DNA from: Nocardioides kongjuensis
Lineage (GTDB): Bacteria; Actinomycetota; Actinomycetes; Propionibacteriales; Nocardioidaceae
DNA: 64,000 bases
NCBI RefSeq assembly: GCF_013409625.1
Contig: NZ_JACCBF010000001.1
Span: forward strand, 620,001 to 684,000
Direction of reading: 5' to 3'
Shown: positions 35,495-42,719 of the stretch, one piece after another
How the letters are laid out: each line of letters starts with the position of its first letter
Numbering within the stretch: position 1 is the stretch's first letter
Notes under the pieces: generated by a model
What the model saw: the letters and a program-made list of their open reading frames with translations, nothing else
What the model was told of the DNA's origin: nothing
The model's database searches: none
Position numbers and translations under genes: made by a program

Positions 35495-37053
35495 TCGACC
35501 CACCGGGGCGTCCAGACGATGCCGTTGGGCTCCACCCGGGTGGCGGAGGCGCCGATGATCAGCAGGCACTTCATGTCGATGCTGTCGGTGTCGAGCAGGC
35601 CGAGGGTCGTCACGGTCAGTGACTCCTCGGCGCGGCCGACGTCGCGGCCGACGACCACGACGGTGTCGGGGGAGCGGTGCTCCAGCAGGATCTTCTGCAT
35701 CTCCACGACCTGCTCGCGACGCGAGCGGGAGGCCGGGTTGTAGACGCCCAGCACCAGGTCGGCCTCGGCGATCGCGCGCAGCCGGCGCTCGACGACCGGC
35801 CACGGCTTGAGCCGGTCGGAGAGGCTCAGGACCGCGAAGTCGGCGCCGATCGGCGCGCCCGCGCGGGCCGCGACCGCCTGGACCGCGCTGACCCCCGGCA
35901 GGACCCGAACGGGCACCGTCGCGTGCTCCGGGTGCTCCGGGTCGGCGGCCGCCTCGAAGACCGCGGCGGCCATGCCGAACACGCCCGCGTCGCCGCCGGA
36001 CACGACCGCCACCCGCTCTCCGCGCAGGGCCAGGTCGAGCGCGAACCGGGCCCGGTCGACCTCGACCGTGTTGCCCGACGCGTGCCGCTGGAGCCCGGGG
36101 CGCTGCGGCACCCGGTTGACGTACGGCGCGTAGCCGACCACGTGCTCGACCTCCCCCAGGGCGGCGCTCGCCTCCGGGGTGAGCCAGCCGTCGGGGCCGG
36201 GGCCGAGGCCGACGACGAGGAGCTCTGCGGGTTGCGGTTTGGTCCCAAACCGCATGGATTCTGGCTCGGAACGTGCGGTTTGTGACCAAACGGCGCGCCC
36301 GCGCATCCGCTCAGCGGAAGCCGGCCGGGCGGAGTCACCGGGGACCACGATGAGCGAGAAGTACGGCACGGAGTCGGCGTCGACCTCGGCGACGGGCAGC
36401 CAGCGCTCCTCGGGCTGGGAGGCGCGCTCGACGTACAGCGCCCCTTCCAGCCGGCCGGCGGCCGCGAGGGCGGCCCGGACGGTGGGGAAGGTCCGGCCGA
36501 GCTTCATGATCACCGCGCCGTCGGTGTCGGCGAGGCGGCGGGCGAGCTCGGGCTCGGGAAGGGTGCCGGGCAGCACCGTGAGGACGTCGGTCTGCCGCAC
36601 CAGCGGGGCCGGGACGGTCGCGGTGGCGGCGGCGAAGGCCGGGATGCCGGGGACGACCTCGACAGGGAAGCGGTCGCGGAAGCGGTCGACGAGGTACATC
36701 GAGGAGCCGTAGAACAGCGGGTCGCCCTCCGCGAGCAGGACCACGTCGCGGCCGGCGTCGAGGTGCGCGGCGAGCCGGGTCTCGCACTCGTCGTAGAAGG
36801 CGGCGAGCGCGCCGACGTACCCGCCGGGGTGGTCGGTGGTCCCGGTGGTGACCGGGTAGCGCAGCTCCTCCTCGATCGCGTCGGCCGGGATCAGGTCGGC
36901 GGCGATGCGGCGGGCGTGCGACTCCTTGCGCACGCCGGCGTGGAAGGCGACGACGGGGGCCGCGCCGATCAGCCGCTCGGCCTTGCGGGTGATCAGCTCG
37001 GGGTCGCCGGGGCCGATGCCGACGACGGAGAAGCTGCCGGTGCTCGTGGTCAC
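35491..37053 (-). CDS. cobIJ: fused precorrin-2 C20- and precorrin-3B C17-methyltransferase (CobIJ)
   Basis: 520 residues. The CobI domain (1 to about 245) has VVGIGPGDPELITRKAERLI, LLAEGDPLFYGSSMY and EVVPGIPAFAAA. The CobJ domain (about 280-520) has VVGLGPGPDGWLTPEAS, AVVSGGDAGVFGMAA and VYNPASRSRREQ. Fusion of the two is common in actinobacteria. The linker, about residues 252-274, is encoded by a palindromic repeat (36233-36297) also found between cobN and cobF, so a mobile-looking repeat is translated here in frame. GTG 37053 overlaps the cobH stop. Confidence 0.95.
   Translation of the reverse strand: MTTSTGSFSVVGIGPGDPELITRKAERLIGAAPVVAFHAGVRKESHARRIAADLIPADAIEEELRYPVTTGTTDHPGGYVGALAAFYDECETRLAAHLDAGRDVVLLAEGDPLFYGSSMYLVDRFRDRFPVEVVPGIPAFAAATATVPAPLVRQTDVLTVLPGTLPEPELARRLADTDGAVIMKLGRTFPTVRAALAAAGRLEGALYVERASQPEERWLPVAEVDADSVPYFSLIVVPGDSARPASAERMRGRAVWSQTARSEPESMRFGTKPQPAELLVVGLGPGPDGWLTPEASAALGEVEHVVGYAPYVNRVPQRPGLQRHASGNTVEVDRARFALDLALRGERVAVVSGGDAGVFGMAAAVFEAAADPEHPEHATVPVRVLPGVSAVQAVAARAGAPIGADFAVLSLSDRLKPWPVVERRLRAIAEADLVLGVYNPASRSRREQVVEMQKILLEHRSPDTVVVVGRDVGRAEESLTVTTLGLLDTDSIDMKCLLIIGASATRVEPNGIVWTPRWVE
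36233..36297. repeat. bipartite palindromic repeat, copy 2 (inside cobIJ linker)
   Basis: TGCGGTTTGGTCCCAAACCGCA (first 20 bases identical to copy 1) at 36233-36254, then a second unit, TGCGGTTTGTGACCAAACGG, starting at 36274. The 41-bp phase between units is the same as in copy 1 at 19043-19110, while the spacer sequence differs. The reading frame of cobIJ stays open through it. Confidence 0.75.
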
Positions 37054-37715
37054 TCCGCCTCCTGGGCCAGCGCGTTGACGGCCGACGACGCCATCGCCGA
37101 CCCGCCGCGGCGACCGCGGACGGTGACGAACGGGATGTCGATGCCGTGCTCGTCGGCGAACGCCACCAGCGCGTCCTTGGACTCCGCGGCGCCGATGAAG
37201 CCGACCGGGCAACCGACGATCGCGGCGGGCTGCGGGCCACCGGCGAGGATCATCTCCAGCAGGTGGAACAGCGCGGTCGGGGCGTTGCCGATGGCGACCA
37301 CCGCGCCGTCGAGCAGCGGCTCCCACAACGAGACGGCGGCCGCCGTACGCGTGGTCGACCACTCCTTGGCCAGGGCGGGGACCCGCTCGTCGGTGAGGAA
37401 GCAGTGCACCGGGTTGTCGGCCGGCAGGCGGCCGGCGGTGATGCCCATCGCGACCATCCGGGCGTCGCACAGGATCGGCGCACCCGCGTCCAGCGCCGCG
37501 CGGGCCGCCGGGACCAGCCGGGGGTGGATGACCAGGTCCTGGACGAGATCGGTCTGACCGCTGCCGTGGATCATCCGGACGGCGACCTTCTCGGCCTCCG
37601 CCGGCACCTGCGAGAGGTCCGACTCGCGGCGGATGGTCGCGAACGAGTCGACGTAGATCGCCGGTCCGTCGGCGATGTAGTCGTACCGGCGCGGGGGAGC
37701 GGTGAGCTCGGTCAT
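37050..37715 (-). CDS. cobH: precorrin-8X methylmutase
   Basis: 221 residues. It moves the C-11 methyl to C-12, giving hydrogenobyrinic acid. Typical segments are MIHGSGQTDLVQDLVIHP (catalytic His region), ILCDARMVAMGIT, AIGNAPTALFHLLEMI and IVGCPVGFIGAAESKDAL. ATG 37715 overlaps the cobG stop as ATGA and the stop overlaps the cobIJ GTG. Confidence 0.97.
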   Translation of the reverse strand: MTELTAPPRRYDYIADGPAIYVDSFATIRRESDLSQVPAEAEKVAVRMIHGSGQTDLVQDLVIHPRLVPAARAALDAGAPILCDARMVAMGITAGRLPADNPVHCFLTDERVPALAKEWSTTRTAAAVSLWEPLLDGAVVAIGNAPTALFHLLEMILAGGPQPAAIVGCPVGFIGAAESKDALVAFADEHGIDIPFVTVRGRRGGSAMASSAVNALAQEAE

Positions 37716-38569
37716 CGGTTCTCCTCGGGGATGAGCACGCCGTGCCAGGGCGTCACGATCACGGTGGGTGCGGTCCAGGCCGCGATGGTGGTCAGGTCCA
37801 GCCCGTCGTCGGGTACGGCGACGTGGCGGCCGCCGGCGACCGGGCCGAGGGGGAGCGGCCCGGTCGCGACGGGGGCGCCCGGTGCGGCCGCGGCCGCTGG
37901 GGCGAGGGGACGATGGAGCTCGCTCACGTGCCAGGGCGCGTCCGGCCCGGTGCCGCGGGCGGCCAGGAACGCCCGGGCCAGCGCGGCCAGGGCCGTGGGG
38001 GCCTCGCTCAGGGCGACCACCTCGCCCCACTGCTCGCCGACGCGGAGCTGGGCGGTGGTGTCGTCGAGGGCGACCAGGCCGAGGTCGAGGTGCTTGTCGG
38101 CGAGGTCGCCGCGGCCGTCGTCGAGGGTGAACAGGAAGCGTCCCGGCAGGCCCGCGAGCGCGGGGTCGGCCAGCAGCAGCGCGTCGAGGGCGGCGAGCAC
38201 GGGCCGCAGGTCGGCGCGGCCGCCGGCGAGGCCGGTCTGGGGGGAGACCAGCACGTTGCGCACCCGGTCGTGGGTGCGCGAGGGCAGCAGGCCGGTGGCC
38301 TCCAGCGCCGCCAGCGCGGCGTCCTCGAGGAGGCCGTCCGCGGTCAGGGGCATGGCCCGGACCTGCAGGTTCGCCCGGCCGGTGACGCGGACCCGGCCGT
38401 CGCCGTGCTCCTGCGCGACCTCGGCCAGCGCCCGCAGGGCGGCGAGCGGCACGCGTCCGCCGGGGACCCGGATCCGCACCAGGCCGCCGTCGTCGGCGGG
38501 CCAGGGGTGCACGACACCGGGGCACCGGTCGGGTCGGCTCCGCACAGTTCCAGCCGGGGGCTGCGCCAT
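37712..38569 (-). CDS. cobG: short precorrin-3B synthase-like protein (CobG) lacking Fe-S cysteines
   Basis: 285 residues. It matches the N-terminal part of CobG: PDRCPGVVHPW, a nitrite/sulfite-reductase ferredoxin-like half domain with VRVTGRANLQVRAM, HDRVRNVLVSP, and a second half ending in VTPWHGVLIPEENR. Characterised CobG enzymes are longer (about 360-460) and carry a C-terminal cysteine set for a 4Fe-4S cluster; here there is one cysteine only and the protein stops where that region should begin. The cobH ATG overlaps the stop, so no downstream continuation is possible. It is the first gene of the ten-gene operon behind a riboswitch. It is either a reduced CobG form or one that needs a partner. 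Confidence 0.85.
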   Translation of the reverse strand: MAQPPAGTVRSRPDRCPGVVHPWPADDGGLVRIRVPGGRVPLAALRALAEVAQEHGDGRVRVTGRANLQVRAMPLTADGLLEDAALAALEATGLLPSRTHDRVRNVLVSPQTGLAGGRADLRPVLAALDALLLADPALAGLPGRFLFTLDDGRGDLADKHLDLGLVALDDTTAQLRVGEQWGEVVALSEAPTALAALARAFLAARGTGPDAPWHVSELHRPLAPAAAAAPGAPVATGPLPLGPVAGGRHVAVPDDGLDLTTIAAWTAPTVIVTPWHGVLIPEENR

Positions 38570-38637
38570 GGTGGTCCTTCGAGGCCGGGGCTCCTCGCGA
38601 TCGCCCCTCATCGACCTCGCGACGGGTGGCCGCAAGG

Positions 38638-38778
38638 GCCAGCAGGTCTTCGGACTCGGGATCGTCCGGTTCGGAGCGTCTTCCCAGACCCCGGGGGGTC
38701 CAGTGACATCAGTGCTCCGGCCGTCACCCACACCGCTGCGCGTCAGTCCCGGACTCGCACCGGGTTCCCTACGCTGGC
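38638..38778 (-). promoter_or_regulatory. cobalamin riboswitch upstream of the cobG-cobC operon
   Basis: On the minus strand: GCCAGC (38778-38773) closing with GCTGGC (38643-38638), GGGAACCCGGTGCGAGTCCGGGACTG near the 5' end, a divergent B12-box region (GACGCGCAGCGGTGTG), and CGAGTCCGAAGACCTGCTGG at the 3' side, a hallmark of the class. The aptamer ends 69 bp before the cobG ATG. The remaining bases between 38570 and 38830 hold no gene. Confidence 0.9.
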
Positions 38779-38830
38779 GGTGGCAGCGTACCAAGGCCGG
38801 GCGTCGTCCCCCATCGGTAGCCTGACCGCC

Positions 38831-39952
38831 ATGCCTTCCCTCAAGGACGTCGTCGACCTCGTCCACGGCTGGTACCCGCCCGCGACCGCCGACAGCTGGG
38901 ACGCCGTCGGTCTCGTGTACGGCGACCCCGAGCAGCCCGTGAAGAGGATCCTGCTGGCCGTCGACCCCACCCCGGAGGTCGCCGCGGAGGCGGCCGAGTG
39001 GAAGGCGGACCTGCTCCTCGTGCACCACCCGCTGTTCCTCAAGGGCGTCCACGGCGTCGCGGCGACCACGCCGAAGGGCCGCACCCTGCACACGCTGGCG
39101 AAGGCCGACTGCGCGCTGCTCACCGCCCACACCAACGCCGACCAGGCCGTCGGCGGCGTGTCCGAGGCGTTCGCGGTCGCGCTGGGCCTCAAGGACCTCA
39201 GCCCGATCATCCCGGCGCCGAGCGAGCCGCTCGACAAGCTCACCGTCTTCGTCCCCTCCGACGCCGCCGCGCCCGTCCGGGCGGCCGTCGCCGAGGCCGG
39301 CGCCGGCCGGATCGGCGACTACGACTTCGCCTCCTTCACCAGCGCGCCCGGGGAGGGCCGGTTCCGCCCGCTCGACGGTGCCAACCCGATGATCGGCACC
39401 GTCGGCGAGCTGGAGACGGTCGAGGAGGTCCGGATCGAGGTGGTCCTGCCACGGGCGCGCCGCGGCGCGGTCGTGCGCGCGATGCTGGGCGCGCATCCCT
39501 ACGAGGAGCCCGCGTACGACGTCGTCGAGGTCGCCGACCCGCAGCTGGTCGACGTCGGGACCGGCCGGATCGGCAGCGTCGAGCCGACCACGCTGGCCGG
39601 CTTCGCCGAGGCCGTCGCGGCCGCGCTGCCACCCACCGAGCACGGGGTCCGGGTGGCGGGCGACCCCGAGCGCCCGGTCAGGCGGGTGGCCGTGTGCGGA
39701 GGCGCCGGCGACTTCCTCCTCGACCGGCTCGCGACCTCCGACGCCGACGTCTATGTGACCAGCGACCTGCGCCACCACCCGGCCGCGGAGTTCCTCGAGA
39801 AGGGCGGTCCGGCGCTGGTCGACGTCGCCCACTGGGCCGCGGAGTGGACCTGGCTCCCGGTGGTCGACCAGCTGCTCCACGAGGCGCTCGGCGACGCGGT
39901 CGAGACCCGGGTGAGTGCGATCTCCACCGATCCTTGGACAATGCACCTGTGA
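38831..39952 (+). CDS. NIF3-family dinuclear-metal protein
   Basis: 373 residues. The NIF3/YbgI/YqfO fold with metal-ligand motifs LLLVHHPLFLKG, LLTAHTNADQAVGG and, near the end, VDVAHWAAEW; a middle insertion of about 100 residues (YqfO/CutA-like, GAHPYEEPAYDVVEV) is the form of Gram-positive members. Its biochemical role is unclear; homologues bind two metal ions and have been linked to GTP cyclohydrolase-like or repair activity. TAGCCT lies exactly 7 nt before the ATG with no ribosome-binding site, so the mRNA is probably leaderless. It starts a three-gene operon with GTGA overlaps. Confidence 0.93.
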   Translation: MPSLKDVVDLVHGWYPPATADSWDAVGLVYGDPEQPVKRILLAVDPTPEVAAEAAEWKADLLLVHHPLFLKGVHGVAATTPKGRTLHTLAKADCALLTAHTNADQAVGGVSEAFAVALGLKDLSPIIPAPSEPLDKLTVFVPSDAAAPVRAAVAEAGAGRIGDYDFASFTSAPGEGRFRPLDGANPMIGTVGELETVEEVRIEVVLPRARRGAVVRAMLGAHPYEEPAYDVVEVADPQLVDVGTGRIGSVEPTTLAGFAEAVAAALPPTEHGVRVAGDPERPVRRVAVCGGAGDFLLDRLATSDADVYVTSDLRHHPAAEFLEKGGPALVDVAHWAAEWTWLPVVDQLLHEALGDAVETRVSAISTDPWTMHL

Positions 39953-40692
39953 ACGCCGATCCCGCCGCCCAGCTCCGCCTGCTCGACCTGCAGGCCCTCG
40001 ACTCCCAGGTCGACCAGCTGCGCCACCAGCGCAACAACCCGGCCGAGGCCGCGGAGATCAAGGACCTGCTCGGCAAGCGGGTCGACGTCGACGGCCGCCT
40101 GCGCGACCAGCGCATCGTCGTCGACGACCTCGCGGTCGCCCAGGCGAAGGCCGACGCCGACGTCGAGCAGGTCAAGGCCCGTCGTACCCGCGACCGCGAG
40201 CGGATGGACTCCGGCGCCATCGCCGACCCCAAGGCGCTCGAGCGGATGCAGCACGAGCTCGAGTCGCTGGAGCGGCGCATCTCGACGCTCGAGGACGAGG
40301 AGCTCGAGGTGATGGAGCAGCTCGAGGAGGCGCAGTCGGCGCTCGCCGAGCTCAGCTCCGCCATCGAGGACATCGACGGGAGGCTCGGCACCCTGACCAC
40401 CGCGCGCGACGAGAAGGTCGCGGCGCTCGACGCCGAGATCGCCTCGGTCGCCGGTGGCCGCGACGCCATCGTCGCCGAGATCCCCGAGGACCTGCTCGCC
40501 CTCTACGAGAAGCTCCGCGCCAGCAAGGGCGGTGTCGGCGTCGGCGCGCTGCGCGCCCGTCAGTGCAGTGGCTGCCAGCTGAGCCTCGACGCCGGCGAGC
40601 TCGCCGAGATCCGCGCGACGCCCGCCGAGACGGTGCTGCGTCACGAGGAGTGCCAGCGGATCCTGGTCCGCACCCCCGAGAGCGGCCTGTGA
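39949..40692 (+). CDS. coiled-coil zinc-ribbon protein
   Basis: 247 residues. Residues 10-185 are a long coiled coil; a zinc ribbon at the C-terminus has CSGCQLSL followed by RHEECQRILVR. Homologues usually have four cysteines; here the third position is a histidine (RHEEC), still a possible ligand. The family (C4-type zinc ribbon, Rv2229c-like) is conserved in actinobacteria next to NIF3 and RNase H genes, as here. The function is not established; nucleic-acid binding or a structural role is possible. Confidence 0.9.
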   Translation: MNADPAAQLRLLDLQALDSQVDQLRHQRNNPAEAAEIKDLLGKRVDVDGRLRDQRIVVDDLAVAQAKADADVEQVKARRTRDRERMDSGAIADPKALERMQHELESLERRISTLEDEELEVMEQLEEAQSALAELSSAIEDIDGRLGTLTTARDEKVAALDAEIASVAGGRDAIVAEIPEDLLALYEKLRASKGGVGVGALRARQCSGCQLSLDAGELAEIRATPAETVLRHEECQRILVRTPESGL

Positions 40693-41858
40693 CCGATCGG
40701 GTCGTCGAGAAGGTCGTCGTCGAGGCCGACGGCGGCTCGCGCGGCAACCCCGGCCCGGCGGCGTACGGCGCCGTGCTGCGCGACGCCGCGACCGGTGCCG
40801 TGATCGCCGAGGACGCCCGCACGCTGGGGGTGGCGACCAACAACGTCGCGGAGTACTCCGGCCTGGTCGCCGGGCTCGCGCTCGCGGTCGCGCACGCTCC
40901 CGGGGCGTCGGTCGAGGTGCGGATGGACTCCAAGCTCGTCGTCGAGCAGATGTCCGGGCGCTGGAAGATCAAGCACCCCGACATGGCCGCGCTCGCGGCC
41001 GAGGCACGCGAGCTCGCGCCCGCCGGCACGACGTACACCTGGGTGCCGCGCGCCCGGAACTCCCACGCCGACCGGCTCGCCAACGAGGCGCTCGACGGCA
41101 AGCGCTCCGGCGTCAGCATCCCCGGGGACCACGTCGAGGACGAGCCCGAGTCGGCGATCGAGGAGGCCGAGTCGCCGTCCTTCGGTCCGGGCCAGCCGAC
41201 CACGATCGTGCTGGTGCGCCACGGCGTCACCCCGCACACCACCGGCCGCCGCTTCTCCGGCGGGCTCGGCGGCGACAACCCGCCGCTCTCGGAGGAGGGC
41301 CGTGCCCAGGCCGCCGAGGTGGCCGCCTGGCTCACCGAGCTCAAGGACAGCGTCGACGTCGTGGTGGCCTCGCCGGTGCGTCGTACCCGGGAGACGGCCG
41401 ACATCGTCGCCGCCGCCCTCGGCCTCGCGGTCGAGGAGGAGCCGGCCTTCGCCGAGATGGAGTTCGGCGAGTGGGACGGGCTGAGCTTCACCGAGGTCGC
41501 CGAGCGGGACCGCGAGCGCCTCGACGCGTGGTTCGCCGACATGGCGGCCGCGCCGCCGGGCGGAGAGTCGTTCGTGACCGTCCAGAAGCGGGTCCTGGCC
41601 GGACTGGCCCGCCTGCTCGAGACCCACGCCGGTCGGACCGTCGTGCTGGTCAGCCACGTCACGCCGATCAAGACCCTGGTCGCGCACGCCCTCGACGCCC
41701 CGCTCGAGACGCTGTTCCGGATGGAGCTCGCGCCCGCTGCCGTGTCTGTCCTGGCGTTCTACCCGGACCCGCGCACGGGTGAGCAGAAGGGCTCGATGCG
41801 GTTCTTCAACGCGCTCGCGCCCGGCCGTCGTACGTTGCGCGACACGGGGCGCTGGTAG
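40689..41858 (+). CDS. bifunctional RNase HI / alpha-ribazole phosphatase
   Basis: 389 residues. The N-terminal RNase HI domain (1-135) has EADGGSRGNPGPAAYG, ATNNVAEYSGL and the late Asp in NSHADRLANEAL. The C-terminal histidine phosphatase domain (about 175-389) has the catalytic LVRHGVTPHTT and LVSHVTPIKTL. The mycobacterial counterpart Rv2228c was reported to have both RNase HI and CobC-type alpha-ribazole phosphatase activity, so this gene can supply the phosphatase of B12 lower-loop synthesis. It overlaps the zinc-ribbon gene as GTGA. Confidence 0.93.
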   Translation: MTDRVVEKVVVEADGGSRGNPGPAAYGAVLRDAATGAVIAEDARTLGVATNNVAEYSGLVAGLALAVAHAPGASVEVRMDSKLVVEQMSGRWKIKHPDMAALAAEARELAPAGTTYTWVPRARNSHADRLANEALDGKRSGVSIPGDHVEDEPESAIEEAESPSFGPGQPTTIVLVRHGVTPHTTGRRFSGGLGGDNPPLSEEGRAQAAEVAAWLTELKDSVDVVVASPVRRTRETADIVAAALGLAVEEEPAFAEMEFGEWDGLSFTEVAERDRERLDAWFADMAAAPPGGESFVTVQKRVLAGLARLLETHAGRTVVLVSHVTPIKTLVAHALDAPLETLFRMELAPAAVSVLAFYPDPRTGEQKGSMRFFNALAPGRRTLRDTGRW

Positions 41859-41874
41859 GTCCGACGCGCGTGTC

Positions 41875-41900
41875 AGTTTCACCGGCCAGCCGGTGAAACT
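41875..41900. terminator. bidirectional terminator hairpin
   Basis: AGTTTCACCGG (41875-41885) and CCGGTGAAACT (41890-41900) are perfect arms with a CCAG loop, between two convergent stops (41858 and 41916). T-containing flanks are short on both sides. Confidence 0.75.
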
Positions 41901-41915
41901 AACGGCCCGCCGGTC

Positions 41916-42695
41916 TCACAGCTCGCTGACCACCACGTCGAACTGGGTGCCGGTCCGGCCGGGAGCACCCGCCTCGACGGTCCAGCCCAGGTCGCGCAGC
42001 ACGTCGGCGAACGCGGCGGGCGTGCGCGGGTCGGCGCCGTCCTCGAGCAGGGCGCGCACGATCCGGCCCTTGGTGGCCTTGTTGAAGTGGCTGACCACCT
42101 TGCGGGTGCCGTTGTGCTCGTGGAGCACGCGCACGGTCGCCACGCGCGGGGCGAGGTCGGGGCCGGGCTTCCAGAAGTTGGCGTACATCCCCGAGCGCAG
42201 GTCCACGAGCAGCCCGCGGCCGAGCGCCTCGGTCATCACGGCCGGCAGCGCCTCGCGCCACACCCCGGCCACGGGGCCGAGGCCGGGCAGGGACGCGTCG
42301 CCGGAGAGGCGGTACGACGGGATCCGGTCGCCGAGGCGCACCATGCCGAACAGGCTGGACGCCACCGCGAGCCGTGAGGTGGCCCGACGCTTCGCGCCGG
42401 ACGACAACGACGCCACGTCGAGGGCGTCGTACAGGACACCGGTGTAGATCCGGTCCGCCCGTGCCGTGGGCGCGGACGGCAGGCCCGCGTTGCGCTCGAC
42501 GAGGTCGGCCTGGCCCGCCGACAGGCCGAGCACCTCGGCCGCCTTGGCCGGGTCCTCGCGGCACAACGTGACCAGGGCGTCGAGCACGTCGCGGCGCGCG
42601 TCGGTCAGTGCGGGGGAGGACAGGGAGGCGAGGTCGAGCGGCTGGCCCCGCCGGGGGACGGCCTTGCCCTCGCTCGGCGGCAGCAGGATCAGCAC
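41916..42695 (-). CDS. yaaA: YaaA-family peroxide stress protein
   Basis: 259 residues of the YaaA (DUF328) family: ILLPPSEGKAVPRRG at the N-terminus, RIYTGVLYDALD, RIPSYRLSGDASLP and VVSHFNKATKGRIVR. In E. coli YaaA lowers free iron during peroxide stress and has a DNA-binding helix-hairpin-helix-like fold. GTG 42695 has no ribosome-binding site but a TATCGT box ends 7 nt before it on the minus strand, so the mRNA is probably leaderless. The promoter overlaps that of the divergent RNB gene. Confidence 0.92.
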   Translation of the reverse strand: MLILLPPSEGKAVPRRGQPLDLASLSSPALTDARRDVLDALVTLCREDPAKAAEVLGLSAGQADLVERNAGLPSAPTARADRIYTGVLYDALDVASLSSGAKRRATSRLAVASSLFGMVRLGDRIPSYRLSGDASLPGLGPVAGVWREALPAVMTEALGRGLLVDLRSGMYANFWKPGPDLAPRVATVRVLHEHNGTRKVVSHFNKATKGRIVRALLEDGADPRTPAAFADVLRDLGWTVEAGAPGRTGTQFDVVVSEL

Positions 42696-42702
42696 GGGGC
42701 CA

Positions 42703-42712
42703 ACGATAAAGT
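42703..42712. promoter_or_regulatory. overlapping divergent leaderless promoters (yaaA / RNB nuclease)
   Basis: On the minus strand TATCGT occupies 42708-42703, then 7 nt to the yaaA GTG. On the plus strand TAAAGT occupies 42707-42712, then 7 nt to the RNB ATG. The two -10 boxes share bases 42707-42708, so they cannot be open at once. Confidence 0.6.
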
Positions 42713-42719
42713 CACGGAC

